Below are positions 1 through 10,646 of a stretch of DNA of 41,828 nucleotides, one piece after another. A program made the translations under genes and the position numbers. The notes under the pieces are model-generated. The model did not search any database. It was not told the origin of the DNA and saw only the letters and a list, made by a program, of their open reading frames with translations. The stretch comes from Nocardia wallacei. GTDB lineage: Bacteria; Actinomycetota; Actinomycetes; Mycobacteriales; Mycobacteriaceae. Location of the stretch: assembly GCF_029868745.1 (NCBI RefSeq), contig NZ_JARWOP010000169.1, positions 1-41,828 of the forward strand. Reading direction: 5' to 3'. Every line of letters begins with the position of its first letter. The first letter of the stretch is position 1.

Positions 1-345
1 CGAGCCCATCTGCTCGATGGCGGCGACCGGCGGACCGATCCAGGTCAGTCCGGCCGCGAGCACGGCGCGCGCGAAATCGGCGTTCTCGGAAAGGAATCCG
101 TAGCCGGGGTGGATCGCGTCGGCGCCCGCGGCCAGCGCCGCCTCGACGATCAGGTCGCCCCGCAGATACGTCTCGCCGGGAGTATTGCCGGGCAACCGAA
201 TCGCGGCGTCGGCCTCCCCCACGTGGGGCGCGTCCGCGTCGGCGTCCGAATACACCGCGACGGTGCCGAGGCCCATCCGGCGGCACGTGGCGAATACCCG
301 CCGCGCGATCTCCCCACGGTTGGCGACCAGGACTGTGCTGAGCAT
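1..345 (-). CDS. accA2: Acyl-CoA carboxylase biotin carboxylase subunit (N-terminal part, cut by window edge)
   Basis: Only the first 115 codons are visible; the gene runs off the left edge. The translation begins [18 protein letters not shown] and continues with [11 protein letters not shown] and [15 protein letters not shown], the classic N-terminal (pre-ATP-grasp) part of the biotin carboxylase domain found in MCC, PCC and geranyl-CoA carboxylase alpha subunits. The protein would carboxylate its own biotin using ATP and bicarbonate and pass CO2 to the beta subunit encoded just upstream. The start ATG at 343-345 lies 8 bases after the stop of the carboxyltransferase gene, so the two are co-transcribed. 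The order DUF1446 - dehydrogenase - accD - accA matches the M. tuberculosis accA2/accD2/fadE13 region as I recall it; the symbol rests on that synteny. The C-terminal biotinyl lysine motif is outside the window. Confidence 0.9.
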   Translation of the reverse strand, partial: MLSTVLVANRGEIARRVFATCRRMGLGTVAVYSDADADAPHVGEADAAIRLPGNTPGETYLRGDLIVEAALAAGADAIHPGYGFLSENADFARAVLAAGLTWIGPPVAAIEQMGS

Positions 346-353
346 GCCGGCCC

Positions 354-1952
<1,599 letters not shown>

Positions 1953-2022
1953 GCTGTGTCCTTTCTGGCATGACCGGGCCGCTGCGTGGTGACGCTTCGC
2001 TGCCGCCTCCGCGCCTGACCGT

Positions 2023-3171
2023 TCATGCCGTGAACCCCAATCGCTTCGCCGCCAGCGCGGTCAGAATTTCGGTGGTGCCGCCGCCGATGCCCAGGATGCG
2101 GATATCACGGTACTGCCGCTCCACCTCGGATTCGCGCATGTAGCCGAGACCGCCGAACAGCTGCACCGACTGGTTGGCCACCCATTCCGCGGCCTCCACG
2201 GCGGTGTTCTTGGCGAAGCACACCTCGGCGATCAGATCGGTCTCGCCCTCGGCGGCGCGCTCGGCCACCCGGCGGGTGTACACCCGCGCGACGTCGATCC
2301 GCCGCGCCATCTCGGCCAGCGTGTTCTGCACGGCCTGGCGGGCGATCAACGGGCGGCCGAAGGTCTCGCGGTCGCGGCACCACCGCAGCGTCAGGTCCAG
2401 GCAGCGTTGCGCCTGCGCGTACGCCTGCACGGCCAGCCCCACCCGCTCGCTCACGAAAGCCGCTGCGATCTGGGCGAATCCGCTGTTCTCCGGGCCGACC
2501 AGATTCTCCACCGGCACCCGCGCGTCGACATACGACAGCTCCGCGGTGTCCGAGGCCAGCCAGCCCATCTTCTCCAGCTTGCGGCTCACCGTGAAACCCG
2601 GCGTGCCCTTCTCGACCACCAGCAGCGACACACCCGCGGCGCCGGAACCGCCGGTCCGCACCGCGGTCACCACGAAGTCGGCGCGGGTCCCCGAGGTGAT
2701 GTAGGTCTTGGCGCCGTTGACGACGAAATGGTCGCCGTCGCGCACCGCGCTGGTCGTCAGATGTCCCACATCCGATCCCCCGCCCGGCTCCGTGATGGCC
2801 AGCGAGCCGATCTTCTCGCCCGCCAGCGTCGGCCGCGCCCAGCGCTCGATGTGCTCGGCGTTACCCGAGGCGATGATGTGCGGCACCGCGATACCGCAGG
2901 TGAACAGCGAAGCGAACAGTCCGCCGGACGCGCCCGCCTGGTGCATCTCCTCGCAGACGACGGCCGCGTCGATGCCGTCACCGCCCGCGCCGCCGACCGC
3001 CTCGGGGAACTGGATGCCCAGCAGGCCCAGCGCACCGGCCCGCTTGTGCAGCTCGCGCGGGATCTCGCCGGCCCGCTCCCATTCGTCGAGGTGCGGCAGG
3101 ATCTCGCGTTCCACGAAACCTCTGACGGTGGAACGCAATTCGCGGCGCTCCGGGTTCTCCCACACATTCAT
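2023..3171 (-). CDS. fadE13: Acyl-CoA dehydrogenase (FadE13 / citronellyl-CoA dehydrogenase-like)
   Basis: A 382-residue FAD-dependent acyl-CoA dehydrogenase. Typical signatures are AITEPGGGSDV (125-135), VNGAKTYITSG (151-161), the arginine-rich RDRETFGRPL (267-275) and QLFGGLGYMRE near 337-347. The usual catalytic glutamate of the C-terminal YEGT motif is replaced: the sequence reads GIGGGTTEI (361-369). In isovaleryl-CoA dehydrogenase-like enzymes the base is instead on helix G, and Glu242 in VSERVGL is a reasonable candidate here. It would oxidise a branched or terpenoid acyl-CoA to the 2-enoyl-CoA that the carboxylase then uses. The start ATG overlaps the stop of the upstream DUF1446 gene as ATGA, indicating translational coupling. 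The symbol is by synteny and is tentative. Confidence 0.9.
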   Translation of the reverse strand: MNVWENPERRELRSTVRGFVEREILPHLDEWERAGEIPRELHKRAGALGLLGIQFPEAVGGAGGDGIDAAVVCEEMHQAGASGGLFASLFTCGIAVPHIIASGNAEHIERWARPTLAGEKIGSLAITEPGGGSDVGHLTTSAVRDGDHFVVNGAKTYITSGTRADFVVTAVRTGGSGAAGVSLLVVEKGTPGFTVSRKLEKMGWLASDTAELSYVDARVPVENLVGPENSGFAQIAAAFVSERVGLAVQAYAQAQRCLDLTLRWCRDRETFGRPLIARQAVQNTLAEMARRIDVARVYTRRVAERAAEGETDLIAEVCFAKNTAVEAAEWVANQSVQLFGGLGYMRESEVERQYRDIRILGIGGGTTEILTALAAKRLGFTA

Positions 3172-4871
3172 GTCAGCAGCTCCACGGGGATATCGATGTG
3201 CCGGGACCGCAGCCATTCGCCGAGTCCCTTGGCCTGCGGGTCGAAGCGGGCCTGGTAGGCCACGCCCGCGCCGAGGATGCCCTCGACGACGAAGTTCAGC
3301 GCCCGCAGTTCGGGCAGTACGTGCCGGGTGACCGGCAGGTGCGCGGTCTCCGGCAGCAGTGTCCGCAGGGCGTCCACGGTCAGCGTGTGCGCCAGCCAGC
3401 GCCACTGCGCGTCGGTGCGCACCCACACGCCGATATTGGCGTTGCCGCCCTTGTCGCCGCTGCGCGCCAGCGCCAGGGTGCCCAGCGGAACGCGCCGGGT
3501 CGCGCCGTCCGGCCACGGCTCCGGCAACGCGGGTTCCGGCACCTCGGTGAGTGCGAGAGTGGTTGCGGGCGCGGCGATCTCGACCCGCTCGCCGTCCGGG
3601 AGCACCGCGATGTGCGGCACCTCGGCCGCGTCGACGTATCCCGGCGTGAAAACCCCGTAGGGGCCGCCGTTTCCGGGCGGCGAGGTCATGGTGCAGCCCG
3701 GATAGCTGGCCAGCGCCAATTCCACGACCACACCGGAGAACTTGCGGCCCACCGTGTCCGGGTTCGGGTCGCGGACCACGCAGCGCAGCAGCGCGCTGGC
3801 CTGCTCCTCGGTGTCGGCATCGGGCCGGTCCGTCCGCGACAGCGTCCACTCCAGCTCGGCCGGGCGCACCGGCAGCCACTTCTCCAGCTGCCGTTGTGCC
3901 AGTTCGGCTTTCGCCTCGATGTCCAGGCCGGTGAGCACGAAGGTCATCTCGTTGCGGAAGCCGCCGAGGGTGTTCAGCGACACCTTCAGGCTCGGCGGCG
4001 GCGCCTCGCCCCGGACACCGCTCACGAGCACCCGGTCCGGCCCCTCCTGCGCGAGCGCGATGCTGTCCAGCCGCGTCGTCACGTCCGGGCCCGCGTACCG
4101 CGCGCCCTGGATCTCGTACATCAACTGCGCCTCGACGGTGTCGACAGTGACCGCGCCGCCGGTGTTCTCGTGCTTGGTGATGACGCTGCTGCCGTCGCGG
4201 CGCACCTCCGCGATCGGGAAACCGGGCCGGTCCAGGTCGGCGATCTCGGTGAAGAACGCGAAGTTCCCGCCCGTCGCCTGCGTGCCGCACTCGATCACGT
4301 GCCCCGCCACCGTCGCCCCGGCCAGCGCGTCGAAATCGTCACGGGCCCAGCCGAAGTGGGCCGCCGCCGGGCCGACCACCAGCGCCGCGTCGGTGACCCG
4401 GCCGGTCACCACCACATCCGCACCGGCCCGCAGGCACTCCGCGATGCCCCATGCCCCCAGATAGGCGTTGGCGGCCAGCGGCGCACCCAGGCCCAGCTCC
4501 GCCGCCCGCGGCAGCAGATCGTCGCCCTCCACATGCGCCACCCGCGCCGCCACGCCCAGCTTGTCGGCCACCTCGCGCAGCCGCTGCGCCAGGCCCGCCG
4601 GGTTCAGGCCACCGGCATTGGCGACGATGCGCACGCCGCGCTCCAAGGCCAGGCCGAGGCAGTCCTCCACTTGTCGCACAAAGGTTTTGGCGTAGCCGAG
4701 GTTGGCGTCCTTCATCCGGTCGCGGCCCAGGATCAGCATGGTCAGCTCGGCGAGATAGTCCCCGGTGAGTACGTCGAGCTGCCCGCCCTCGAGCATCTCC
4801 CGCATCGCGCTCAGCCGGTCGCCGTAGAACCCGGAACAGTTCCCGATCCGGATGACGTCCGGACTGCTCAT
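3168..4871 (-). CDS. AtuA-like acyclic terpene utilisation protein (DUF1446)
   Basis: A 567-residue protein beginning MSSPDVIRIGNCSGFYGDRL, with the DUF1446 features GDYLAELTMLILGR, IVANAGGLNP, DVVVTGRVTDAALV and GGNFAFF in the first 265 residues. The C-terminal third contains ARSGDKGGNANIGVW, the conserved AtuA C-terminal element. AtuA of Pseudomonas is required for growth on citronellol and geraniol, but its chemistry is not established to my knowledge. The chosen ATG at 4869-4871 is preceded by CGGAGGCGC, a strong ribosome site; an open frame extends further upstream but has no such site and runs into a long palindrome. First gene of the minus-strand operon with the dehydrogenase and carboxylase. 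I am sure of the family and unsure of the reaction. Confidence 0.88.
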   Translation of the reverse strand: MSSPDVIRIGNCSGFYGDRLSAMREMLEGGQLDVLTGDYLAELTMLILGRDRMKDANLGYAKTFVRQVEDCLGLALERGVRIVANAGGLNPAGLAQRLREVADKLGVAARVAHVEGDDLLPRAAELGLGAPLAANAYLGAWGIAECLRAGADVVVTGRVTDAALVVGPAAAHFGWARDDFDALAGATVAGHVIECGTQATGGNFAFFTEIADLDRPGFPIAEVRRDGSSVITKHENTGGAVTVDTVEAQLMYEIQGARYAGPDVTTRLDSIALAQEGPDRVLVSGVRGEAPPPSLKVSLNTLGGFRNEMTFVLTGLDIEAKAELAQRQLEKWLPVRPAELEWTLSRTDRPDADTEEQASALLRCVVRDPNPDTVGRKFSGVVVELALASYPGCTMTSPPGNGGPYGVFTPGYVDAAEVPHIAVLPDGERVEIAAPATTLALTEVPEPALPEPWPDGATRRVPLGTLALARSGDKGGNANIGVWVRTDAQWRWLAHTLTVDALRTLLPETAHLPVTRHVLPELRALNFVVEGILGAGVAYQARFDPQAKGLGEWLRSRHIDIPVELLT

Positions 4872-4910
4872 CGCGCCTCCGTAATTTTGGCGCCGCCTTC
4901 GGCGTCGCGG

Positions 4911-5007
4911 GGTTTGTGGCCCCTGGGGGGCTCGCGTTTCGAGGTCCGCCGCTCGCGACTTCGTCGCATGCGCGGCGGACCTCGAAACGCGAGCCGGGCC
5001 ACAAACC
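4911..5007. repeat. Long interrupted palindrome upstream of the atuA-like operon
   Basis: Two perfect 24-base arms (4929-4952 and 4972-4995) are nested inside two further perfect 11-base arms (4911-4921 and 4997-5007). The asymmetry between them is 7 bases on the left (4922-4928) and one base on the right (4996). The 19-base loop can itself form a short stem GCGAC-TTC-GTCGC. The structure lies 40 to 136 bases upstream of the first operon gene. It could be a dispersed intergenic repeat, a transcription-terminating or RNA-stabilising hairpin, or a cruciform. It is too long for an ordinary operator. Confidence 0.9.
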
Positions 5008-5152
5008 GGGGGTGGTTGCGTTATTGAGAGGGTTGCATCATGGTGGGAAAAAATCAAGCTTGCGTGCTTGTTAATTTGGGGCTCGTTGCTGTCTTTGCAG
5101 GTCGAGGGGTTTTCTTAGGGTGCGGGGGGCTGGTGGTTCGGCGCACGGCAAG

Positions 5153-5320
5153 ATGGTTTGCGTGTCCAACTCCGTGATCGTGGTGCTGCTGTTCGCTCTT
5201 GCGGGCTTCCTGCTGGGTGGGGCCTACAGCAGTTGGAAGAACACTCGGTGGCTGGCGATCGCGCTCGGCGTGTGCGGGGTGCTGGCGGTCGCGGGGGCGA
5301 TCACGTGGATGGTGGGCTGA
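5153..5320 (+). CDS. Small two-helix membrane protein, function unknown
   Basis: A predicted 55-residue protein starting MVCVSNSVIVVLLF. Two hydrophobic segments, about residues 7-25 and 33-53, are separated by the short polar loop YSSWKNTRW, so it should be a hairpin in the cytoplasmic membrane. GTG codons at 5120 and 5162 are alternative starts; no strong ribosome site decides. It stands alone between two minus-strand units. I do not recognise a family. The strong hydrophobic pattern and GC3-rich codons favour a real gene. Confidence 0.6.
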   Translation: MVCVSNSVIVVLLFALAGFLLGGAYSSWKNTRWLAIALGVCGVLAVAGAITWMVG

Positions 5321-5351
5321 CCGCCGGCCGAAGGCATGCCGGGATGTGGAA

Positions 5352-6350
5352 CTAGTCCTCGTAGAGGCGGTAGATGCGTAGGTCCTCGGGGACGCCGCTG
5401 AGGGGAGCGGCGAAGAAGCTGCGGCGGTAGGGCTTGGGAGCGTAGCCGAGGGCGGGGAGGGTTTCCGGCTCCAGGGCTTGCAGGGTGGCGGCCGACAGCA
5501 TGGTGTTGCCGTTGCCGCCCGCCTCCATGACGCGGGCCGCTATGGTCACGTCGACGCCGAGCCAGTCGCCGCCGATCTCGCGCGGGCTTCCCGTGTGCAG
5601 GCCGATGCGCATCTGGGGGCGGTAGCCCGATACCTCGACGCGGGCCAGATTCTCCTTCGCGGCGACCGCCGCCTGCACGGCCCGGTCCGGCGAACCGAAC
5701 ACCGCCATCACGCCGTCGCCCATCCGCTTGACCACCCGGCCGCCGCGATCCACGATCGGCGGCTCGATGGCCTTGGCAACGCGGCGCAGCAGCTCCAGCG
5801 TGGCCTCGTCGCCCGCCGACAGCGACCAGCGGGAGAAGGCCACCAGGTCGGTGAACATCACCGTCATCTGCTCGCCGCCCTTGCCGCGACCGACCCGCTC
5901 CAGCATCGCCTGCCAGACCTGCAGGGCGCCCAGTCCGATCTCCTTGGCGGCGCTGGGGGTATCGCCGACCAGTTTGTCGGCGGCGCGGGCCACCGCCCGC
6001 GGGCCGCCCGGACCCGAAACCGACAGGGGGTCACCGAAAGCCGGGTCTCCGGGCAGGTTCTCGCGGGCGCGCCGGATCGCTCCGATGACATCGCGACGCT
6101 GATTGGCCGCGGCCATCAACGACGAGAACTGACCGGTGCGCAACCGGCCGCTCGGGCGCGGGCGGGCATTCCGGGAATCGGCATCGGGGGGATCCTCGGC
6201 GTCCGTCGGCGTGAGCGGGATCACGATATCCGGCGCCGGTTCGGCCCGCCTGCTGCCCTCGCCCCCGCGCGACCCGCCCTTCTCCGGTCGACGTCGCGAA
6301 CCGTCGGCGCGAGAACCGTTCTCGCCACTGCCGGAGGGTGTTTCGGTCAC
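5352..6350 (-). CDS. Class III adenylate/guanylate cyclase domain protein with altered catalytic Asn
   Basis: A 332-residue soluble protein. Residues 1-75 are polar and low-complexity; 76-155 are helical and of unknown fold; 160-330 form a class III cyclase homology domain. Metal-binding aspartates are present in FTDLVAF (D168) and RMGDGVMAVF (D212). The substrate-selecting lysine (K208) and the second adenine-recognising aspartate (D262, eleven residues before the catalytic arginine) are both present, which argues for ATP. The transition-state arginine is R273, but the asparagine expected four residues earlier is Thr269 in VTIAAR. It may therefore have reduced activity or act as a sensor. 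No membrane segment or HAMP domain is visible. It is monocistronic on the minus strand. Confidence 0.88.
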   Translation of the reverse strand: MTETPSGSGENGSRADGSRRRPEKGGSRGGEGSRRAEPAPDIVIPLTPTDAEDPPDADSRNARPRPSGRLRTGQFSSLMAAANQRRDVIGAIRRARENLPGDPAFGDPLSVSGPGGPRAVARAADKLVGDTPSAAKEIGLGALQVWQAMLERVGRGKGGEQMTVMFTDLVAFSRWSLSAGDEATLELLRRVAKAIEPPIVDRGGRVVKRMGDGVMAVFGSPDRAVQAAVAAKENLARVEVSGYRPQMRIGLHTGSPREIGGDWLGVDVTIAARVMEAGGNGNTMLSAATLQALEPETLPALGYAPKPYRRSFFAAPLSGVPEDLRIYRLYED

Positions 6351-6376
6351 GGTCCGAGCCTAGCTCAGACACGAAG

Positions 6377-6415
6377 ACACCGGCCCGATGCGAGGTGTTC
6401 GCATCGGGCCGGTGT
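6377..6415. terminator. Strong hairpin terminator after the ABC transporter operon
   Basis: A perfect 17-base-pair stem (6377-6393 with 6399-6415) with a five-base loop GGTGT. It lies between the minus-strand ABC permease stop (6531) and the next minus-strand gene start (6350). No long U-tract follows, as is common in high-GC actinomycetes. Confidence 0.75.
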
Positions 6416-6530
6416 GGTTGTCACGCGGGCCGGGCAGTGGCCCGGCGTGACTCGGGCGTAGCGGTCCCCCGACAGGACCGCCCTCCCGTCCCCGGGTGGC
6501 GAGGGATTGCTCCCGGGGGCTGGGCAGGTC

Positions 6531-7289
6531 TCAGGCGTCGCGGCGGTCCACCACGTACAGCGCGGCGGCGAGCACGACGGCGACGAAGACGGTGAAGTAG
6601 ACCAGCCCACCCCACGCGCCCCAGTGCCAGTTGCCGGTCCCCTCCGAGCCGAGGAAGCGCTGCATGTTGGCGAAGGGCAGGAACGGCTGCACATTGCGGC
6701 CGAAGCTCCCGAACGCCCCCGCCAGCGGCTCCACCAGCATCGGCCACAGCACGATCAGCGCGATCGCCGCGGCGGACTGGCGCACCAGGACCCCGATCGC
6801 CACGGCCAGGATCGCGCCCAGGAAGGCGTAGACCGGGACGCCGATCAGGCCGCGCCAATCCTCCGCGGACGTCAGCGTCAGGTGCGCACCGGCGTCCGAA
6901 CCACTGATGACCTTGGCGATACCGAACGCCAGCAGCGCCAGCACCGCGGTGAGCACCGCACCGAAGACGGCGACCAGACCGGCCTTGGCGGCGATCACCC
7001 GCATCCGGTTGGGGGTGGCCTGGAAGGTGGTCCGAATGATCCCGAACCGGTATTCGCTGGTCACGGTCAGGGCCGACATGATCATCAGGATCATCACGCC
7101 CAGCCCGGTGAGACCCGAAACCGCCTGCGAGACAGTGAGTTCGAGGCTGCCCTCCTTGTTGTAGGAGGCCTTGGCCACCAGGCCGAACACAGCGGCCAGA
7201 CCCAGCCCGATCACGACGACCGAGGCCGAGCACCACCACGGCGACCGGGTGGAGGTCAGTTTGATGCGTTCCGCTGTCAACACGCCCAT
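6531..7289 (-). CDS. ABC-2 type transporter permease
   Basis: A 252-residue integral membrane protein with about six hydrophobic segments (near residues 20-40, 60-80, 105-130, 147-170, 175-195 and 225-245). The first cytoplasmic segment, MGVLTAERIKLTSTRSPWW, is typical of permeases of the ABC-2 superfamily that contact the ATPase. It ends VVDRRDA. Its start ATG shares one base with the stop of the upstream ATPase gene (TGATG), so the pair is translationally coupled. The substrate is unknown; such pairs often export antibiotics, lipids or peptides. The adjacent terminator at 6377-6415 would close the operon. Confidence 0.88.
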   Translation of the reverse strand: MGVLTAERIKLTSTRSPWWCSASVVVIGLGLAAVFGLVAKASYNKEGSLELTVSQAVSGLTGLGVMILMIMSALTVTSEYRFGIIRTTFQATPNRMRVIAAKAGLVAVFGAVLTAVLALLAFGIAKVISGSDAGAHLTLTSAEDWRGLIGVPVYAFLGAILAVAIGVLVRQSAAAIALIVLWPMLVEPLAGAFGSFGRNVQPFLPFANMQRFLGSEGTGNWHWGAWGGLVYFTVFVAVVLAAALYVVDRRDA

Positions 7290-8224
7290 CAGAGCGCACC
7301 TCCCATCACCTGTTCGATGCCTTCACCGTGGTACTGCACCGCGCCGCCGGTCAGGCGCATGAACGCGTCCTCGAGCGAGGCCCGCTGCGGTGCCAGCTCG
7401 TAGAGCGTGATGCCGTTCGCGCCGGCCAGCTTGCCGACCGCGTCGCTGGTCTCCCCGACCACCAGCAGCGCCGCGGAGTCGTCGTCCTCGCGCACCGTGA
7501 GGCCGTTGGAGGTGAGCAGACTGCGCAGCTGGTCCAGCTGCGGACTCCGCACGCGCACAGTCGCTTCCGAGGCGTGCTCGATGAAATCCTTGGTGCTGGT
7601 GTCGGCGATCAGCTTGCCGCGGCCGATGACGACGAGATGGTCGGCCGTCTGCGCCATCTCCGACAGCAGGTGACTGGAGACCAGCACGGTGCGGCCCTCG
7701 GCGGCCAGCCGCTGCATGAACCGGCGGATCCACAGGATGCCCTCCGGGTCCAGTCCGTTGACCGGCTCGTCGAACAGCAGCACCGGCGGATCGCCGAGCA
7801 GCGCGCCCGCCAGGCCCAGCCGCTGTGACATGCCCAGGGAGAAGCCGCCGGCGTTCTTGTTGGCCACCTCGGTGAGGCCGACCAACCGCAGCACCTCCTC
7901 CACCCGGGACTCGGGGATGCCGCTGGAGGCCGCCATCCAGCGCAGATGCGACCGCGCCGAGCGATTGGGGTGCACCCACTTGGCATCCAGCAGCGCGCCG
8001 ACGGTGCGCAGCGGGTCGTCCAGCTCGCGGTACGGCTTGCCCTGCACCAGCGCGGTGCCCGCGGTAGGCCGGTCCAGGCCCAGGATCATTCGCATCGTCG
8101 TCGACTTGCCGGCGCCGTTGGGCCCGAGAAATCCGGTGACCTGCCCGGGTTTCACCGAGAACGACAGATCGTCGACAGCGACGGTGGTGCCGAACCGTTT
8201 GGTCAGGCCAGTCACTTCGATCAT
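7289..8224 (-). CDS. ABC transporter ATP-binding protein
   Basis: A 311-residue ATPase starting MIEVTGLTKRFG. Walker A is GPNGAGKST (about 38-46), the signature motif is FSLGMSQR (about 131-138) instead of the usual LSGGQ form, Walker B is VLLFDEPVNGLD (about 154-165) and the switch histidine is in VSSHLLSEM. A C-terminal regulatory extension of about 90 residues follows, as in DrrA/CcmA-like exporters. The ATG at 8222-8224 is preferred over an upstream one 12 codons earlier because it begins at the conserved domain edge. It forms a two-gene operon with the permease. Confidence 0.92.
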   Translation of the reverse strand: MIEVTGLTKRFGTTVAVDDLSFSVKPGQVTGFLGPNGAGKSTTMRMILGLDRPTAGTALVQGKPYRELDDPLRTVGALLDAKWVHPNRSARSHLRWMAASSGIPESRVEEVLRLVGLTEVANKNAGGFSLGMSQRLGLAGALLGDPPVLLFDEPVNGLDPEGILWIRRFMQRLAAEGRTVLVSSHLLSEMAQTADHLVVIGRGKLIADTSTKDFIEHASEATVRVRSPQLDQLRSLLTSNGLTVREDDDSAALLVVGETSDAVGKLAGANGITLYELAPQRASLEDAFMRLTGGAVQYHGEGIEQVMGGAL

Positions 8225-8403
8225 GCCCACAGTCTTGCCGAGAATCCGCCCGTTAACCATCGCTCACAGGTCGCGAGTCACATAGTCCTTCAGGATGACC
8301 GCGTCCCCTACCTTCGCCCGAGGCATCCCTGAGGCGCGTCGACGGTCCCCGGCTCCCGGTTAGCGGATCCGGTCCACTCCCCCGGCCTCCGGCCCGCCAC
8401 CAA

Positions 8404-8443
8404 GCCCGGTCTCCGCCCCGCCTTCCGGGCGCGGACTCCGGGC
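8404..8443. terminator. Hairpin after thiG
   Basis: Nested stem: GCCCGG (8404-8409) pairs with CCGGGC (8438-8443), TCCGC (8412-8416) with GCGGA (8431-8435), and CCCG (8417-8420) with CGGG (8426-8429). It begins 7 bases after the thiG stop on the minus strand, so it probably terminates the thi operon. There is no U-tract. The rest of 8225-8403 shows nothing else I can name and presumably holds the promoter of the ABC operon. Confidence 0.5.
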
Positions 8444-8450
8444 GTGCCTG

Positions 8451-9428
<978 letters not shown>

Positions 9429-9432
<4 letters not shown>

Positions 9433-10499
9433 CTATTACCTCCTCGAACTGAAAACCGGTGCGGGTCGGCGACTTTCGCCTCCGGCAGCACCTCGCCGCC
9501 GAGCAGCGCCACGACCGCGTCCGCGGTCAGCGGCACGCCCAGGATGCCGTTGCGGCCGTGTCCGGCGGCGACTATCACGCGGTCGGACAGGCGGCCGAGC
9601 AGTGGCAGGTTGTCGGGAGTGCCCGGACGCGAACCCGCGGCGGCCTCCTGCAATTCGTATTCGCCGAGGGCGGGCAGGACCGCCTCGGCGTCGGCGATCA
9701 GGTCGCGCACGCCCGCGACGGTCACCGCGGTGTCGAAACCGGCCTCGTATTGTGTTGCGCCGACGACGATTCCGTCCGCGCGCGGCACCAGATACAGCGG
9801 GCGGCCGTGCACCCGGGCGCGGATCACCCGGCGCGGGGGCGGTGGCGCGCCCGGACGGTGTCGCAGGCGCAGAATCTCGCCCTTCACGGGATGCACCGGC
9901 AGGCCCGGCCACAGCCGCGCGGTGGCGGCTCCGGCGGCCAGCACGACCTGGTCGTGCTCGCAGTCCTCCAGCGCCGCAACGGACTCGGCGACAATGTGCA
10001 CACCGACCTGTTCACAACAGCGGCGCAGGGCATTCAGCAGCAGCCGGTTGTCCACAGCCGGTTCGGTGGGCGCGAGCAGGCCCGCGCGGACGGTCCGGGC
10101 CAGATCGGGTTCGGCGGCCCGCACGCCCTGCCGGTCGAGCAGCCGCATCTCGTGGCCGCGCGCGGTCACGAAATCGGCGATGGTGCGCAGGTCGGCGGCG
10201 TCGGCAGCATCCAGGGCCACGGTCAGCGTCTCGTCGGCGACGACGACCCTGATACCGGCCGCCGCCTCGAGCCGGGCGGCGAAATCGGGCCAGCGGGCCA
10301 GCGTGGCCGCGCCGAATTCCAGCGGTTCGTCCTCCCCCGGCCAGCCCTCCGACAGCGGGGCCAGCATGCCGCCGGCCACCCACGAGGCGCCCGTTCCGGC
10401 GGCCGGATCGAAGACCGTGACCGACCACCCCGCCGCGGCGGCGCGCCATGCCACCGACAGCCCGATCACACCCCCACCCACGACGGCCAGAGTTCGCAT
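9429..10499 (-). CDS. thiO: Glycine oxidase ThiO
   Basis: A 356-residue FAD-dependent amine oxidase of the DAAO family. The N-terminus [20 protein letters not shown] contains the GxGxxG dinucleotide-binding loop. [12 protein letters not shown] (about 37-48) and the C-terminal [12 protein letters not shown] (about 317-328) are ThiO hallmarks. It oxidises glycine to the iminoglycine needed by ThiG in aerobic bacteria. The ATG at 10497-10499 has GGTGGAAGGT just upstream. First gene of the minus-strand thi operon, divergent from thiE across a 147-base gap. I found no TPP riboswitch in that gap. Confidence 0.94.
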
Positions 10500-10609
10500 A
10501 CCTTCCACCTCACTCGGTCCCGGATGACCGGGATCCGCCGGCCGCGGGCACACCCCGCGCCGAACGGCCTCCCCGCGCGGCCGCCTTCGCTGCGGGGATG
10601 TCCAGATGT

Positions 10610-10646
10610 TTCGACTACCCAAGGTACCGCGACTACGGTCGGTGAC
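10610..10646 (+). promoter_or_regulatory. Promoter of thiE, probably leaderless
   Basis: TTCGAC (10610-10615), an 18-base spacer and TACGGT (10634-10639) resemble a sigma-70-type -35/-10 pair. The -10 is followed by 7 bases and then the thiE GTG, which would put the transcription start at or next to the start codon. No ribosome site is evident. The rest of 10500-10609 is GC-rich and must carry the thiO promoter, which I cannot place. Confidence 0.45.

Noticed and set aside
3198..5027. 609-codon open frame on the plus strand opposite the AtuA-like gene
   Set aside because: Antisense shadow; composition is typical of reverse-frame high-GC coding DNA, and the minus-strand protein has clear family motifs.
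10500..10646. TPP riboswitch expected between thiO and thiE
   Set aside because: I looked for CTGAGA and the GAACCTGAT...GGGTAAT...GCGNAGGGA blocks on both strands. A minus-strand TCGAA...GCAGCGAAGG resembles the 3' part only loosely and the 5' half is missing.
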